Assembly: GCF_004138285.1 (NCBI RefSeq)
Contig: NZ_SCFN01000008.1
Span: forward strand, 1-64,000
Length of the DNA: 64,000 nucleotides
Direction of reading: 5' to 3'
DNA from: Gottfriedia acidiceleris
GTDB taxonomy: Bacteria > Bacillota > Bacilli > Bacillales > Bacillaceae_G
Part shown: piece by piece, positions 55,262 to 64,000 of the stretch
Numbering within the stretch: position 1 is the stretch's first letter
Layout: every line of letters starts with the position of its first letter
Position numbers and translations under genes: made by a program
The notes under the pieces: generated by a model
Told to the model about the DNA's origin: nothing
Databases searched by the model: none
Seen by the model: only the letters and a program-made list of their open reading frames with translations

Positions 55262-56577
55262 TGTCAAAGAAGTTTAAAATCGTGACAATAGGTGGAGGCT
55301 CTAGTTATACACCAGAATTAGTTGAGGGAATTATTAAGCGCTATGAACAAATCCCAGTAACTGAGCTGTGGCTTGTCGATGTCGAAGCTGGTCGCGAAAA
55401 ATTAGAAACAGTTGGTGCACTAGCAAAGCGTATGGTCAAAAAAGCTGGAGTACCAATGGAGATTCATCTTTCGTATGATCGTCGTGAGGCTTTAAAAGAT
55501 GCTGATTTTGTTACAACACAGCTCCGTGTTGGACAACTAGCTGCACGCGCACTTGATGAAAGAATTCCACTTAAACATGGCGTAATCGGTCAAGAAACAA
55601 ATGGTGCAGGTGGATTGTTTAAAGCCTTACGTACAATTCCTGTTATTTTGGATATTTGTAAAGAAGTTGAAGAGTTATGTCCAAATGCTTGGATCCTTAA
55701 CTTTACAAACCCTGCCGGAATGGTAACAGAAGCAGCATTAAGATATTCAAATATTAAGAGATTTATAGGTCTATGTAATATACCAATCGGAATGGAAATG
55801 GGTGTTGCAAAACTATTAAACGTAGATCATTCGCGTGTACGTATTGATTTTGCAGGTCTAAATCACATGGTATTTGGAACAGAGGTTTATTTAGACGGAG
55901 TTAGTGTAAAAGAGCAAGTACTTGAAATGATTATGGATCCTGCTAATGCTAGTTTTGTAAAAAATATAGATGCTGAAGAATGGGCACCTGAATTCCTAAA
56001 AGCGATCAATGTCATTCCTTGTTCATATCACCATTACTACTATAAAACATCTGAAATGCTTGAAAGAGCATTAAAAGATTTTGAATCGAATGAAACGCGT
56101 GCAGAAGTCGTGCAAAAAATTGAAGCATCTCTTTTTGAAAAGTATAAAGATGAAGCGCTAGATGTAAAACCACCTGAGTTAGAAAAACGTGGTGGAGCTT
56201 ACTATTCTGATGCGGCTTGTCGTTTAATTTCATCTATTTATAATGATACGAGAGATATCCAACCTTTAAATACGATGAACAAGGGCGCTATTTCAGGCTT
56301 ACCATATGACGGAGCAGTAGAGGTTAGCTGTGTCATCACAAAAGATGGTCCAATTCCACTGACAATCGGGGAATTACCAGTTCCAGTTCGAGGATTAATT
56401 CAAACGATTAAATCTTTCGAACAGACAGCAATTGAGGCTGCTGTAGAAGGAAATCGTGAAAAAGCAATTCTTGCATTGACGATTAATCCGCTTGTAGCAA
56501 ACGATAAAGTAGCTGTAGCCATCGTTGACGAAATGTTAGAAGCTCATAGAGAATATTTACCGAGGTTTTTTAAATAA
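55261..56577 (+). CDS. licH: Family 4 glycoside hydrolase, probable 6-phospho-beta-glucosidase
   Basis: A 438-residue NAD- and metal-dependent GH4 enzyme that splits phosphorylated disaccharides arriving through the PTS. The N-terminal Rossmann loop is TIGGGSSYTPEL. Metal ligands are Cys172 in GLCNIPIG and His202 in GLNHMVFG. The C-N-x-P form of the cysteine motif, rather than CDMP, is the mark of phospho-beta-glucosidases within GH4. The pairing with a licA-type gene follows B. subtilis licH. It is the last gene of the operon. Confidence 0.93.
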   Translation: MSKKFKIVTIGGGSSYTPELVEGIIKRYEQIPVTELWLVDVEAGREKLETVGALAKRMVKKAGVPMEIHLSYDRREALKDADFVTTQLRVGQLAARALDERIPLKHGVIGQETNGAGGLFKALRTIPVILDICKEVEELCPNAWILNFTNPAGMVTEAALRYSNIKRFIGLCNIPIGMEMGVAKLLNVDHSRVRIDFAGLNHMVFGTEVYLDGVSVKEQVLEMIMDPANASFVKNIDAEEWAPEFLKAINVIPCSYHHYYYKTSEMLERALKDFESNETRAEVVQKIEASLFEKYKDEALDVKPPELEKRGGAYYSDAACRLISSIYNDTRDIQPLNTMNKGAISGLPYDGAVEVSCVITKDGPIPLTIGELPVPVRGLIQTIKSFEQTAIEAAVEGNREKAILALTINPLVANDKVAVAIVDEMLEAHREYLPRFFK

Positions 56578-56588
56578 AACGAATGTTT

Positions 56589-56624
56589 AAGGCAGCGAAC
56601 TCGATGTGGGTGCTGTCTTTTTTG
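56589..56624 (+). terminator. Intrinsic terminator of the PTS operon
   Basis: AAGGCAGC pairs with GCTGTCTT, with one G-U pair, followed by a T run. Confidence 0.75.
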
Positions 56625-57201
56625 TTTTTTGACTTATTAAAAGCTATTCGTTAGCCACGGGCCTTCTTAATGCTTATTTAATTTGGGATTTCAAACACAT
56701 AAATTTACTATATAAGTCTTACAGTATTTTTTTCTATTTTTAAAAAATTTATGAATATTTATCTAGATAAATAAACAATTCTAGAACTTTAAGTCTATAA
56801 AATACATACTTAAAACGCTAATATAATACAAAATTTTACATATTTTTATCAAAAATACAATATAACTTTAAAAATTTTGAAAATATTGGAAATTTTTTAA
56901 AGGAGTTTTGACTCAAAAAAAGAATTATTTAATTTATCTATTATTCCTTAAAAACTTTTTAAAAAATTATTAAGAAAGTATAGGCATTAATAGGTTCAAT
57001 AACGATGAAAGGAGATATTAGGGGGTTATCTGGAATTAAATGTTAGAGGTAATTTGGCATGTTCTTGATTGAGAAGTATTTTCATTGAAGTGTCGATATT
57101 CCTCGAATTACCGTATTAAAAAACAGGGGAAGTTTTTTAAGAAAGTTTATACTAATCTATTTTATTTTTTACTTAAAATTTTCATGAGAGGAACTAAAGA
57201 A
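56625..57201 (+). other. Very AT-rich non-coding region before the third subtilase
   Basis: About 575 bases made mostly of A and T runs, with no credible gene. A frame that opens at TTG 57085 runs into the protease but encodes basic residues ahead of the true signal peptide. It should contain the promoter; none could be picked with confidence among many AT-rich hexamers. Confidence 0.4.
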
Positions 57202-60200
57202 ATGAATAACAAGAAGAACCGTAAAATTACTACATATGCTTTGGCATCTGCTCTTGCTCTTTCTAATTTAGCTTTTGTTTCACCAACTTCAGCTGAATCT
57301 TACCGACCAGGTGATTTAGCATCCAAGTTGGAACAAATTAAACAATCACAGGAAACAAAAGAACTACAAAATAAAAACAAAGTATCTGATGCGAAAGCAA
57401 ATTTAAAAGCGTCAGATAAAGTTCGCGTTATCGTTGAAGTGGACGGACAGTCACCAATTGAATACGCAACAAAACAAGGAAAATTATTTAAGGACTTATC
57501 TGAAAGCCAAAAATCTAGTCTTTATGCTACTGTAGAAAGCCAACAAAACTCAGTTAAATCTAAGTTACAATCAAAAGGAATTAATATTAATTATAAGAAA
57601 CAATTTTCAACTGCATTTAACGGTTTCAGTGGTGTAGTTGAGTTTGGTGATGTAGCAAAAATTGAAGCTACTTCAGGTGTAAAAAATGTTTATTTAGCAA
57701 ATGAATACAATCGTCCTACAGCAGAACCATCTACACCAGATATGACGAAGAGTCATCAATTCATCCAGTCTAAAGAAACTTGGAAAGACACTGGATTTGA
57801 TGGTAAAGGTATGGTTATCTCAATTATTGATACAGGAATTGACCCTACACACCGTGACTTTAAATTAACTGATCCTTCAAAAGAGGACTTAACAAAAGAT
57901 TCAGTAGCTCAAATTGTAAAAGATAAAGCTTTACCAGGTAAATTCTACACTGATAAGGTTCCTTATGGTTATAACTATTATGACCAAAACAGTATCGTAA
58001 CGGACCTTGGACCTGGTGCTTCCATGCATGGTATGCACGTAGCAGGTATTACGGCTGCAAACGGTGACGAAGCAAACGGTGGTATTAAAGGGGTTGCACC
58101 AGAAGCGCAAGTTCTTGCGATGAAAGTCTTCAGTAATGACCCAAGTTATCCATCTACATGGTCTGATATTTATCTTGCAGCTATCGACGATTCTATTAAA
58201 CTAGGTGCTGATGTATTAAACATGAGTCTTGGTTCTGTAGCATCTTCTTATGAGCCAAATAGTGCAGAAGATCTTGCAATTACTCGTGCAGTTGACAATG
58301 GTATTGTGTGTGCTGTTTCTTCAGGTAACTCGAATCATATTGGTTATGGATGGGGAGATCCTCTATCACAAAACCCTGATATCGGTGTGACTGGAGCGCC
58401 AGGTCTTAATAAAGACACAATCTCAGTAGCTGCTTCTGGAAATGAAGCTTATCTTTATGAACATGCGATCACTGTTGATGGTAATAATGATCTTAGCGTT
58501 GTTGGTAAGGGAATTGATGCTTGGAAAAATTTATCAGATCAATTCAGTGGAAATATTCCAGTTGTAAACCTTGGTAAAAATGCTGATGGAAGCTACAAAT
58601 TAGGTTCACCTGATGATTATAAAGGCGTAGATGTAAAAGGAAAAATCGTGTTAGTAGCACGTGGTTCATTAACTTTTGCTGATAAAACGAAATATGCAGC
58701 TCAAGCTGGCGCAGCTGGTATTATCGTATGGAATGCAACAAACGGTACTCAATACGGTGACCAAGGCGGATGGGATGTTCCTATTATGCTTGTTAACTCA
58801 AAAGCAGATGGTGAAGCATTATTTAATTCGATTAATGGTTCAGGAACACTACATGTCTCTCAAATTGCTAGAAATGAAAGTCCTGAAATGGGTCGTATGA
58901 CAAGCTTTACTTCATGGGGAGTTACACCTAGCCTTGAGTTAAAGCCAGAAATTACAGCTCCTGGTGGAAATATCTATTCAACTGTAAATAACAATCAATA
59001 TGAAGTAATGAGTGGTACTTCAATGGCAGCTCCACACGTAGCTGGTGGTTCTGCATTAGTACAAGAGTACTTGAAAAATGATAATCGTTTCAGTTCTTTA
59101 AGCTTAAGTCAACGTACTCACTTAGCAAAAGTATTATTAATGAATACAGCGAAAGTTATTAATGACTTAGATGGTCATCCATTCTCTCCACGCCGTCAAG
59201 GTGCAGGTATGATGCAAATTGAAAACGCTGTTACAACACCAGTTTACTTCTATAGTAAGGCAACAGGTGAAGCGAAATACGAATTGAAGGATTTCCAATC
59301 TAAGCAAGTTTCAATGACTTTCACAGCTAAAAATATTTCTGATAAAGATGCTGAATATAAAGTTGACACAAATGCGTTAACAGATGAATTCTATCAAACT
59401 GCTGATGTTGACCGTAATGCGCTTCAAACAGGTGCTTTAGATGGTGCAAAAATAAATGCGCCTGAAACGATTATAGTGCCAGCAGGTAAATCTGTTGATT
59501 TCACTGTGAAAATTGATTTAACTGATGCAAAAATTCCTGGATTCGATAAAGCTGGTAAAGAAATTCTAGCAGATCTTCATGACAACATTTTCGTTGAAGG
59601 TTCTGTAAATCTTATCGGTACAAATGGCAATCCAAACTTAACTGCTCCATACGTAGGCTTCTACGGCAAGTGGGACAGTCTGCCAATTCTAGATGGATTC
59701 AAAGATCTTGGTGAAACTCGTTATTTTGATTTAGCAAGAGCTTATAAAGGTGCACATGACATGGCAACTGATAACGATAGTACATTCTGGGAAGCTGCTC
59801 CTGGAAAGGATGGAGAGAAATATTACGCGTTTTCACCAAACGGAGATAACAGTTGTGATGATATCAATGCTCTTCCATCATTCTTAAGAAATGCATCAGA
59901 AGTACAATATAACATCCTTGACAAAGGTGGTAAATTCCTTCGCCGTTTAAGTGCTCAATCTGAAGTTACTAAAAATAACTATAACAATGGTAAAGGCGAT
60001 ATCATGAAGGATAGCGAGTCTACTATTTGGGATGGTAAAGTAAATGGTCAAGTTATGCCAGACGGTAAATACTATTACGAGATTAAATCTGTAATTGGCT
60101 ACGATAATGCAGGGTGGCAGTCTAAGAAGATTCCAGTTTATATTGATACTCATGCTCCAAGTATTAAAGCAACTTATGATCCAGATAAGAAAATTGTATC

Positions 60201-61740
60201 TTGGGAAGGTTCAGATGATGCAACAGGAGTCAAAGTATATGGTATTTTCGTAAATGGGAAATTAGAAGGCACAACTGATAATACAAAATCTTCTTATGAT
60301 CTTTCTAAAGCTCCTGCTAAAGCTTTAGTAGAAGTAGTTGCAATGGACTATGCAGGTAACGGGGCAGAAGATACTGCAACGATTGGTGACGTAGATCTTC
60401 CATTAGTATATATCACTGACGGTACGTCAGATGGTGCTGGAGGATACGTTCCTAACTCACCAGAGCCATGGGGAGCTTATAAAGATAACACAGTTCCAGT
60501 TAAAGGTTTCGTAACAGATGATATTGGTATTAAAACAGTTAAGGTTAATGGAAAAGAAGTTCCAGTTGATTTTGATGCTAAGACTGGACACTACAACTAT
60601 TCAACAACTGTAACGTTTGACCAAGATGGACCGTTCACTGTTCAAGTAGAAGCAACAGATTTTGCTAACAAAAATTTCTCAGTTGCGCGTCATATTTATG
60701 TTGATACTCACGCAGCAGAAATTAATGTACTAAACGCTCCTACTCGAGTGAATAAAAATGTAGATGAAGTTACATTTAAAGTAAACTTAAAAGATAACTA
60801 CAGCTACTTAAACTTCTTCGTTGGTGAAAACCACGAATTTGAAGTACCATTAATTAGCCCAGTGGATGTTGTAAAACCACTAAACAAAGTTCATGAAGTA
60901 ACTGTACCGTTAAAAGAAGGACAAAATAAAATTACGTTAAGAGCGACTGACCTTGCTGGTAATGAAACAGTGAAGGAAGTAGTAATTAATCGTGCAGATG
61001 CTCCGATTAAAACTGGTTGGGTAGTAGAAAATGGCAAAAAATACTACTACAATTCTGCTGGAAAGAAAGTAACTGGCTGGTTAACGTATAATGGTAAGAA
61101 GTATTATCTAAACAGCGACGGTTCTATGTTTAATTCTGGTTGGAAAGTAATAAGTGGAAAAAGTTATTACTTCGACAAAAACGGCATAATGAAAACTGGT
61201 TGGTTAACAGTAAGTGGTAAGAAGTATTACCTAAACAGTGATGGATCAAGATTTAGCAATGGCTGGAAATCAATTAGTGGTAAATACTACTATTTCGATA
61301 AAAATGGCGTAATGAAAACTGGTTGGTTAACAGTAAGTGGTAAGAAGTATTACTTAAACAGCGATGGATCAAGAGTTAGTAATGGTTGGAAGTCAATCAG
61401 TGGTAAACACTACTACTTTGATAAAAACGGCGTAATGAAAACTGGTTGGTTAACAGTAAGTGGTAAGAAATATTACTTAAACAGTGATGGATCAAGATTT
61501 AGTAATGGCTGGAAATCAATCGGCGGTAAATACTACCACTTCGATAAAAATGGTGTAATGAAAACTGGTTGGTTAACAGTAAGTGGTAAGAAGTATTACT
61601 TAAACAGCGATGGCTCAAGATTTAACAATGGCTGGAAAAAAATCAGCGGTAAATACTATTACTTCAACAAATCAGGTGTAATGGCTGTTAATACTAAAGT
61701 AGGGAAATATAAAGTTGGAAAAGACGGAGCAAGAAAGTAA
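57202..61740 (+). CDS. Cell-wall-associated S8 protease with GW-type wall-binding repeats
   Basis: A 1512-residue exported subtilase of the Vpr/lactocepin/C5a-peptidase type. A signal peptide (about 1-31, ending TSAES) precedes an I9 propeptide (VRVIVEVDGQSP). Catalytic residues are Asp210 (IIDTGIDPTH), His276 (HGMHVAG) and Ser607 (GTSMAAPHVAGG). A PA domain lies before Ser, followed by Fn3-like and Ig-like domains. The tail (about 1272-1490) has eleven glycine-tryptophan repeats of the CW_binding_1 kind, alternating GWLTVSGKKYYLN and GWKSISGKYYYFD forms, which attach proteins to wall polymers. GAGAGGA precedes ATG 57202; the frame from 57085 would bury the signal peptide. HGMH in place of HGTH is known in lactocepins. 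Likely a wall-bound protease; substrate unknown. Confidence 0.92.
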   Translation: MNNKKNRKITTYALASALALSNLAFVSPTSAESYRPGDLASKLEQIKQSQETKELQNKNKVSDAKANLKASDKVRVIVEVDGQSPIEYATKQGKLFKDLSESQKSSLYATVESQQNSVKSKLQSKGININYKKQFSTAFNGFSGVVEFGDVAKIEATSGVKNVYLANEYNRPTAEPSTPDMTKSHQFIQSKETWKDTGFDGKGMVISIIDTGIDPTHRDFKLTDPSKEDLTKDSVAQIVKDKALPGKFYTDKVPYGYNYYDQNSIVTDLGPGASMHGMHVAGITAANGDEANGGIKGVAPEAQVLAMKVFSNDPSYPSTWSDIYLAAIDDSIKLGADVLNMSLGSVASSYEPNSAEDLAITRAVDNGIVCAVSSGNSNHIGYGWGDPLSQNPDIGVTGAPGLNKDTISVAASGNEAYLYEHAITVDGNNDLSVVGKGIDAWKNLSDQFSGNIPVVNLGKNADGSYKLGSPDDYKGVDVKGKIVLVARGSLTFADKTKYAAQAGAAGIIVWNATNGTQYGDQGGWDVPIMLVNSKADGEALFNSINGSGTLHVSQIARNESPEMGRMTSFTSWGVTPSLELKPEITAPGGNIYSTVNNNQYEVMSGTSMAAPHVAGGSALVQEYLKNDNRFSSLSLSQRTHLAKVLLMNTAKVINDLDGHPFSPRRQGAGMMQIENAVTTPVYFYSKATGEAKYELKDFQSKQVSMTFTAKNISDKDAEYKVDTNALTDEFYQTADVDRNALQTGALDGAKINAPETIIVPAGKSVDFTVKIDLTDAKIPGFDKAGKEILADLHDNIFVEGSVNLIGTNGNPNLTAPYVGFYGKWDSLPILDGFKDLGETRYFDLARAYKGAHDMATDNDSTFWEAAPGKDGEKYYAFSPNGDNSCDDINALPSFLRNASEVQYNILDKGGKFLRRLSAQSEVTKNNYNNGKGDIMKDSESTIWDGKVNGQVMPDGKYYYEIKSVIGYDNAGWQSKKIPVYIDTHAPSIKATYDPDKKIVSWEGSDDATGVKVYGIFVNGKLEGTTDNTKSSYDLSKAPAKALVEVVAMDYAGNGAEDTATIGDVDLPLVYITDGTSDGAGGYVPNSPEPWGAYKDNTVPVKGFVTDDIGIKTVKVNGKEVPVDFDAKTGHYNYSTTVTFDQDGPFTVQVEATDFANKNFSVARHIYVDTHAAEINVLNAPTRVNKNVDEVTFKVNLKDNYSYLNFFVGENHEFEVPLISPVDVVKPLNKVHEVTVPLKEGQNKITLRATDLAGNETVKEVVINRADAPIKTGWVVENGKKYYYNSAGKKVTGWLTYNGKKYYLNSDGSMFNSGWKVISGKSYYFDKNGIMKTGWLTVSGKKYYLNSDGSRFSNGWKSISGKYYYFDKNGVMKTGWLTVSGKKYYLNSDGSRVSNGWKSISGKHYYFDKNGVMKTGWLTVSGKKYYLNSDGSRFSNGWKSIGGKYYHFDKNGVMKTGWLTVSGKKYYLNSDGSRFNNGWKKISGKYYYFNKSGVMAVNTKVGKYKVGKDGARK
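61015..61686 (+). repeat. 123-bp tandem repeats encoding wall-binding GW modules
   Basis: GGTTGGTTAACAGTAAGTGG recurs at 61198, 61321, 61444 and 61567, an exact 123-base period (41 residues, one GWLT plus one GWKS unit). The first and last units are diverged. Near-identity of the inner copies suggests recent expansion. Confidence 0.9.
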
Positions 61741-61782
61741 GTTTTGACCTTCTAAAAGCGTATTAGATATAGGATATCGTGG

Positions 61783-61821
61783 GCATGTATTCGATACAAA
61801 ATCGGATACATGCTTTTTTTG
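61783..61821 (+). terminator. Intrinsic terminator after the wall-associated protease
   Basis: GCATGTAT pairs with ATACATGC, with an inner CGAT/ATCG, and the 3' arm runs into a T tract. Confidence 0.88.
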
Positions 61822-61839
61822 TTTCGATTAAGGATGCAG

Positions 61840-61877
61840 AAAAGCCACAAGGAAAACAAATTTCCTTGTGGCTTTTT
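61840..61877 (-). terminator. Intrinsic terminator of the amino acid permease gene
   Basis: AAAAGCCACAAGGAAA and TTTCCTTGTGGCTTTT form a 16-bp perfect stem. On the reverse strand the T-rich end follows the permease stop by ten bases; it may work in both directions. Confidence 0.82.
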
Positions 61878-61886
61878 AATGCTGCT

Positions 61887-63305
61887 CTAGCTTATTTTCG
61901 TTTTATTATTGTTATTCGCTGTCTCCAGCTTACTTCTTTTCTTGCCATATAATACATAAACAACAAGTCCTATAGCCATCCAGACAATAAAGCGAATAAA
62001 TGTAATGCCTGGAAGACTAGCAATTAGATAAGCCGAGAAACCGATCCCGATTATTGGAATAAGTGGAACCAATGGTGTTTTGAATCCTCTTTTTAAATCA
62101 GGACGTTTTACACGTAATACAATGATAGAAGAACAAATTAAAATAAATGCTGTTAACGTTCCAATATTAACTAATTCAGCCACTTCGTTAATTGGCGTAA
62201 CACCTGCTACAAATGCAGTAATTAAACCAATTATTAAAGTAGGACGATAAGGTGTTTTATATTTAGGATGTAATTTTGTAAACCATTTTGGTAATAGACC
62301 ATCTCTACTCATTGAGAACCAAATACGTGATCCAGCAAGCATAAATGAGAATAAAACGGATAGAATCCCTGTAATTGCAGCGGCAGATATGATTAACGTA
62401 ATCCACTTCATTCCGATATTACTAAAGGCTTTTGCTACAGGTGCTGCGTTATTAAGTGTTTCATACGGAGCCATACCTGTAATAATAAGTGACATTGCAA
62501 CATACAAACATAAAGCGACAGCTAATGATATGATAACTGCAAGTGGTAAATCACGTTGCGGTCTTTTTGCTTCTTCTGCTGCTGTCGTTAATGTGTCATA
62601 GCCGAATACAGCAAAGAATACTAGAGCTGCTCCACTCATAACGCCATGAAAACCAAATGGCATGAAAGGATGCCAGTTAGCTGAATCAATATGAAAACTT
62701 CCAACGCCAATAACTAAAAGAATAATACCTAATTTGATCATAACCATTAATGAATTAAATTTAGAACCTATTTCAGTTCCTAATGTAAGTAAGCCCGCAA
62801 TTCCAAGACTAACTAAAACGGCAATTAAATCAACTTTGTGACCTGCTCCAGTACCAGGCGCGCCTTGTGCCCAAACAGGAATATGAACACCCATTTGTAA
62901 TAAAAACTCTTGCATATAGCCAGACCATCCAATGGCTACTACTGCAACAACTAAGGCATACTCAAGTAACAAATCCCACCCGATTAACCAAGCTGTACCT
63001 TCTCCTAAAACAGCATAGCTGTAAGTATAAGCACTTCCGGCTACAGGTATTAATCCAGCAAATTCTGCATAACACAATGCTGCTGCTGCGCTAGCTAAAC
63101 CAGCAATAATAAATGATAAAAGAACTGCCGGACCAGCGTGTTCAGCCGCTGCTACACCGGTTAATACGAAGATACCTACACCTATAATACCGCCTAAACC
63201 AATGGCAGTTAATTGCCATAAACCTAGAACGCGGTTAAGTCCGGTATTTTTAGCCCCATCCTGTTGAAGCTGTTCAATCGACTTTTTCCTGAAAAAAGCA
63301 TTCAT
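61887..63305 (-). CDS. APC-family amino acid permease (YfnA-like)
   Basis: A 472-residue membrane transporter with about twelve hydrophobic segments. It has the APC signature IGLGGIIGVGIFVLTG at the first helix, AGSAYTYSYAVLGEG, and FFAVFGYDTLTTAAEE in the sixth. The opening MNAFFRKKSIEQL matches cationic/branched-chain permeases of the YfnA/CAT group. The start is ATG 63305, with AGGGGGAA six bases upstream on the reverse strand; the longer frame to 63359 is not supported. The substrate is unknown. A cre-like site lies about 150 bases upstream, and the protease beside it would release amino acids. Confidence 0.92.
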   Translation of the reverse strand: MNAFFRKKSIEQLQQDGAKNTGLNRVLGLWQLTAIGLGGIIGVGIFVLTGVAAAEHAGPAVLLSFIIAGLASAAAALCYAEFAGLIPVAGSAYTYSYAVLGEGTAWLIGWDLLLEYALVVAVVAIGWSGYMQEFLLQMGVHIPVWAQGAPGTGAGHKVDLIAVLVSLGIAGLLTLGTEIGSKFNSLMVMIKLGIILLVIGVGSFHIDSANWHPFMPFGFHGVMSGAALVFFAVFGYDTLTTAAEEAKRPQRDLPLAVIISLAVALCLYVAMSLIITGMAPYETLNNAAPVAKAFSNIGMKWITLIISAAAITGILSVLFSFMLAGSRIWFSMSRDGLLPKWFTKLHPKYKTPYRPTLIIGLITAFVAGVTPINEVAELVNIGTLTAFILICSSIIVLRVKRPDLKRGFKTPLVPLIPIIGIGFSAYLIASLPGITFIRFIVWMAIGLVVYVLYGKKRSKLETANNNNKTKIS

Positions 63306-63977
63306 CCAAGATTCCCCCTTTTTGTGAATAATCTGTATTTTTAGTAAATAAATACACACTGCTTAAAAGAGTGTGCAGTAACTAATCAATTTGCAACGGG
63401 AGAGTTGTATTAATTCCCTAAATTGAAGGAGGAATGACTAATAATTCCTCGAAATTTTCGTAAGCGTTTTCTAATGCGTATACGAAATACATTTTAATAG
63501 ACTAAATATTGGAAGAAATATCCTTTTCTACAAACATATTTTTTGTATTGTAACATAGTTCAATAATACTACGCAATAATAGTATGAATGTTTTAAATAT
63601 TATATTTTAATCTAATAGAATATTAATTTTAACTAATTTAATGAAAGTGTGTGCAAAAATACATAGATGTATCAAGGGGTTCTGTGACTTTTTTAGTAGA
63701 CTTTAATTATTCATTCTTTCAGATAAAAATTAAAACATAAATGATAAAATTATTTTTTTGAAATTAAAGTTTGAATATTCTGAAATAATATAAATCTACT
63801 CAGATCACCTCCAATAGTTCACTCAGGAGAGACAAATAATAGGCTTATTAAAAAAAACATACCAAATATTTATGATTTTCTAAAAAATCTCCTTGAAACG
63901 CTTTTTAAAACAATAGACAATAGATATAGGGAAAGTCGTATTATGTTTTTGGCAAGATAAGGAAGGGGTATAGTTTT
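63306..63977. other. Divergent AT-rich intergenic region at the right edge
   Basis: About 670 bases with no credible gene. Near the permease are small hairpins (CACAC/GTGTG at about 63355-63380; GAGGAAT/ATTCCTC at about 63429-63450) and the candidate cre site. The rest is A/T runs. No T-box or known riboswitch core was found. Confidence 0.4.
63458..63472 (-). promoter_or_regulatory. Candidate cre site upstream of the amino acid permease
   Basis: TCGTAAGCGTTTTCT fits WTGNAANCGNWNNCW at 14 of 15 positions (C for the first T of TG). Its position in the permease leader makes CcpA control plausible. Confidence 0.45.
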
Positions 63978-64000
63978 ATGGAAACGGCGAAAAGAATTGA
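63978..64000 (+). CDS. Start of an unidentified gene cut by the window edge
   Basis: An ATG at 63978 follows AAGGAAGGGG with good spacing and reads METAKRI before the window ends. Nothing can be said about the product. Confidence 0.4.

Noticed and set aside
57085-57201. N-terminal extension of the third subtilase from TTG 57085
   Set aside because: It would place about 39 basic and hydrophobic residues before an already complete signal peptide; ATG 57202 has a proper ribosome binding site.
58027-58038. HGMH in place of HGTH in the third subtilase as a sign of inactivity
   Set aside because: The catalytic His is the first of the pair and is intact; HGMH is usual in lactocepins.
63306-63600. 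T-box or lysine riboswitch in the permease leader
   Set aside because: No T-box core (GGTGG-ACC type) or L-box motifs were found on the reverse strand; only small unrelated hairpins.

Overview
The window is chromosomal DNA from a low-GC, spore-former-type Firmicute of the family Bacillaceae. The evidence is AT-rich sequence, strong AGGAGG-type ribosome binding sites, frequent TTG/GTG starts, and a gene order (purEKBCSQLFMNHD, pcrB-pcrA-ligA-camS, gatCAB-dgkB-rlmCD) that matches the Bacillus subtilis/cereus backbone. The species cannot be named from sequence alone.

Layout. 1-75: the 3' end of a 5S rRNA and its terminator, so an rRNA operon lies just upstream. 296-1393: a duplicated P-loop ATPase. 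1872-5384: a large secreted subtilase. 5551-18735: the complete de novo purine operon behind a PurR-box-like site, a guanine riboswitch and an intrinsic terminator; twelve genes convert PRPP to IMP, most overlapping or nearly touching. 18802-35748: a conserved housekeeping block with a small membrane protein, pcrB/pcrA/ligA/camS, P5C dehydrogenase, a dCMP-deaminase-like enzyme, gatCAB, a truncated FNT-family gene, dgkB, rlmCD and a dihydrouridine synthase. A compact, palindrome-bounded structured element sits just before gatC.

35913-63305 is accessory and outward-facing. It contains a reverse-strand bacillopeptidase F-like protease; a four-gene amino-sugar set (BadF-type kinase, MupG-like phosphomuramidase, GlmU-like nucleotidyltransferase, SIS protein); and a LicR-like PRD regulator. 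An operon behind a perfect CcpA cre site follows, encoding a 1437-residue secreted protein of unknown function, a complete lactose/cellobiose-class PTS (EIIC, EIIB, EIIA), an RDD membrane protein and a family-4 6-phospho-beta-glucosidase. Then come a third giant subtilase with a GW-repeat wall-binding tail and a reverse-strand amino acid permease. A gene starts at the right edge.

The most interesting part is 41260-56577. It looks like a glycan-foraging locus in which a very large secreted protein is co-oriented with a PTS and phospho-glycosidase. A neighbouring amino-sugar/muropeptide set includes an unexpected sugar-1-phosphate nucleotidyltransferase. Three giant secreted subtilases in one window suggest an organism that feeds on extracellular protein and polymer. 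Functions beyond family level are inference.
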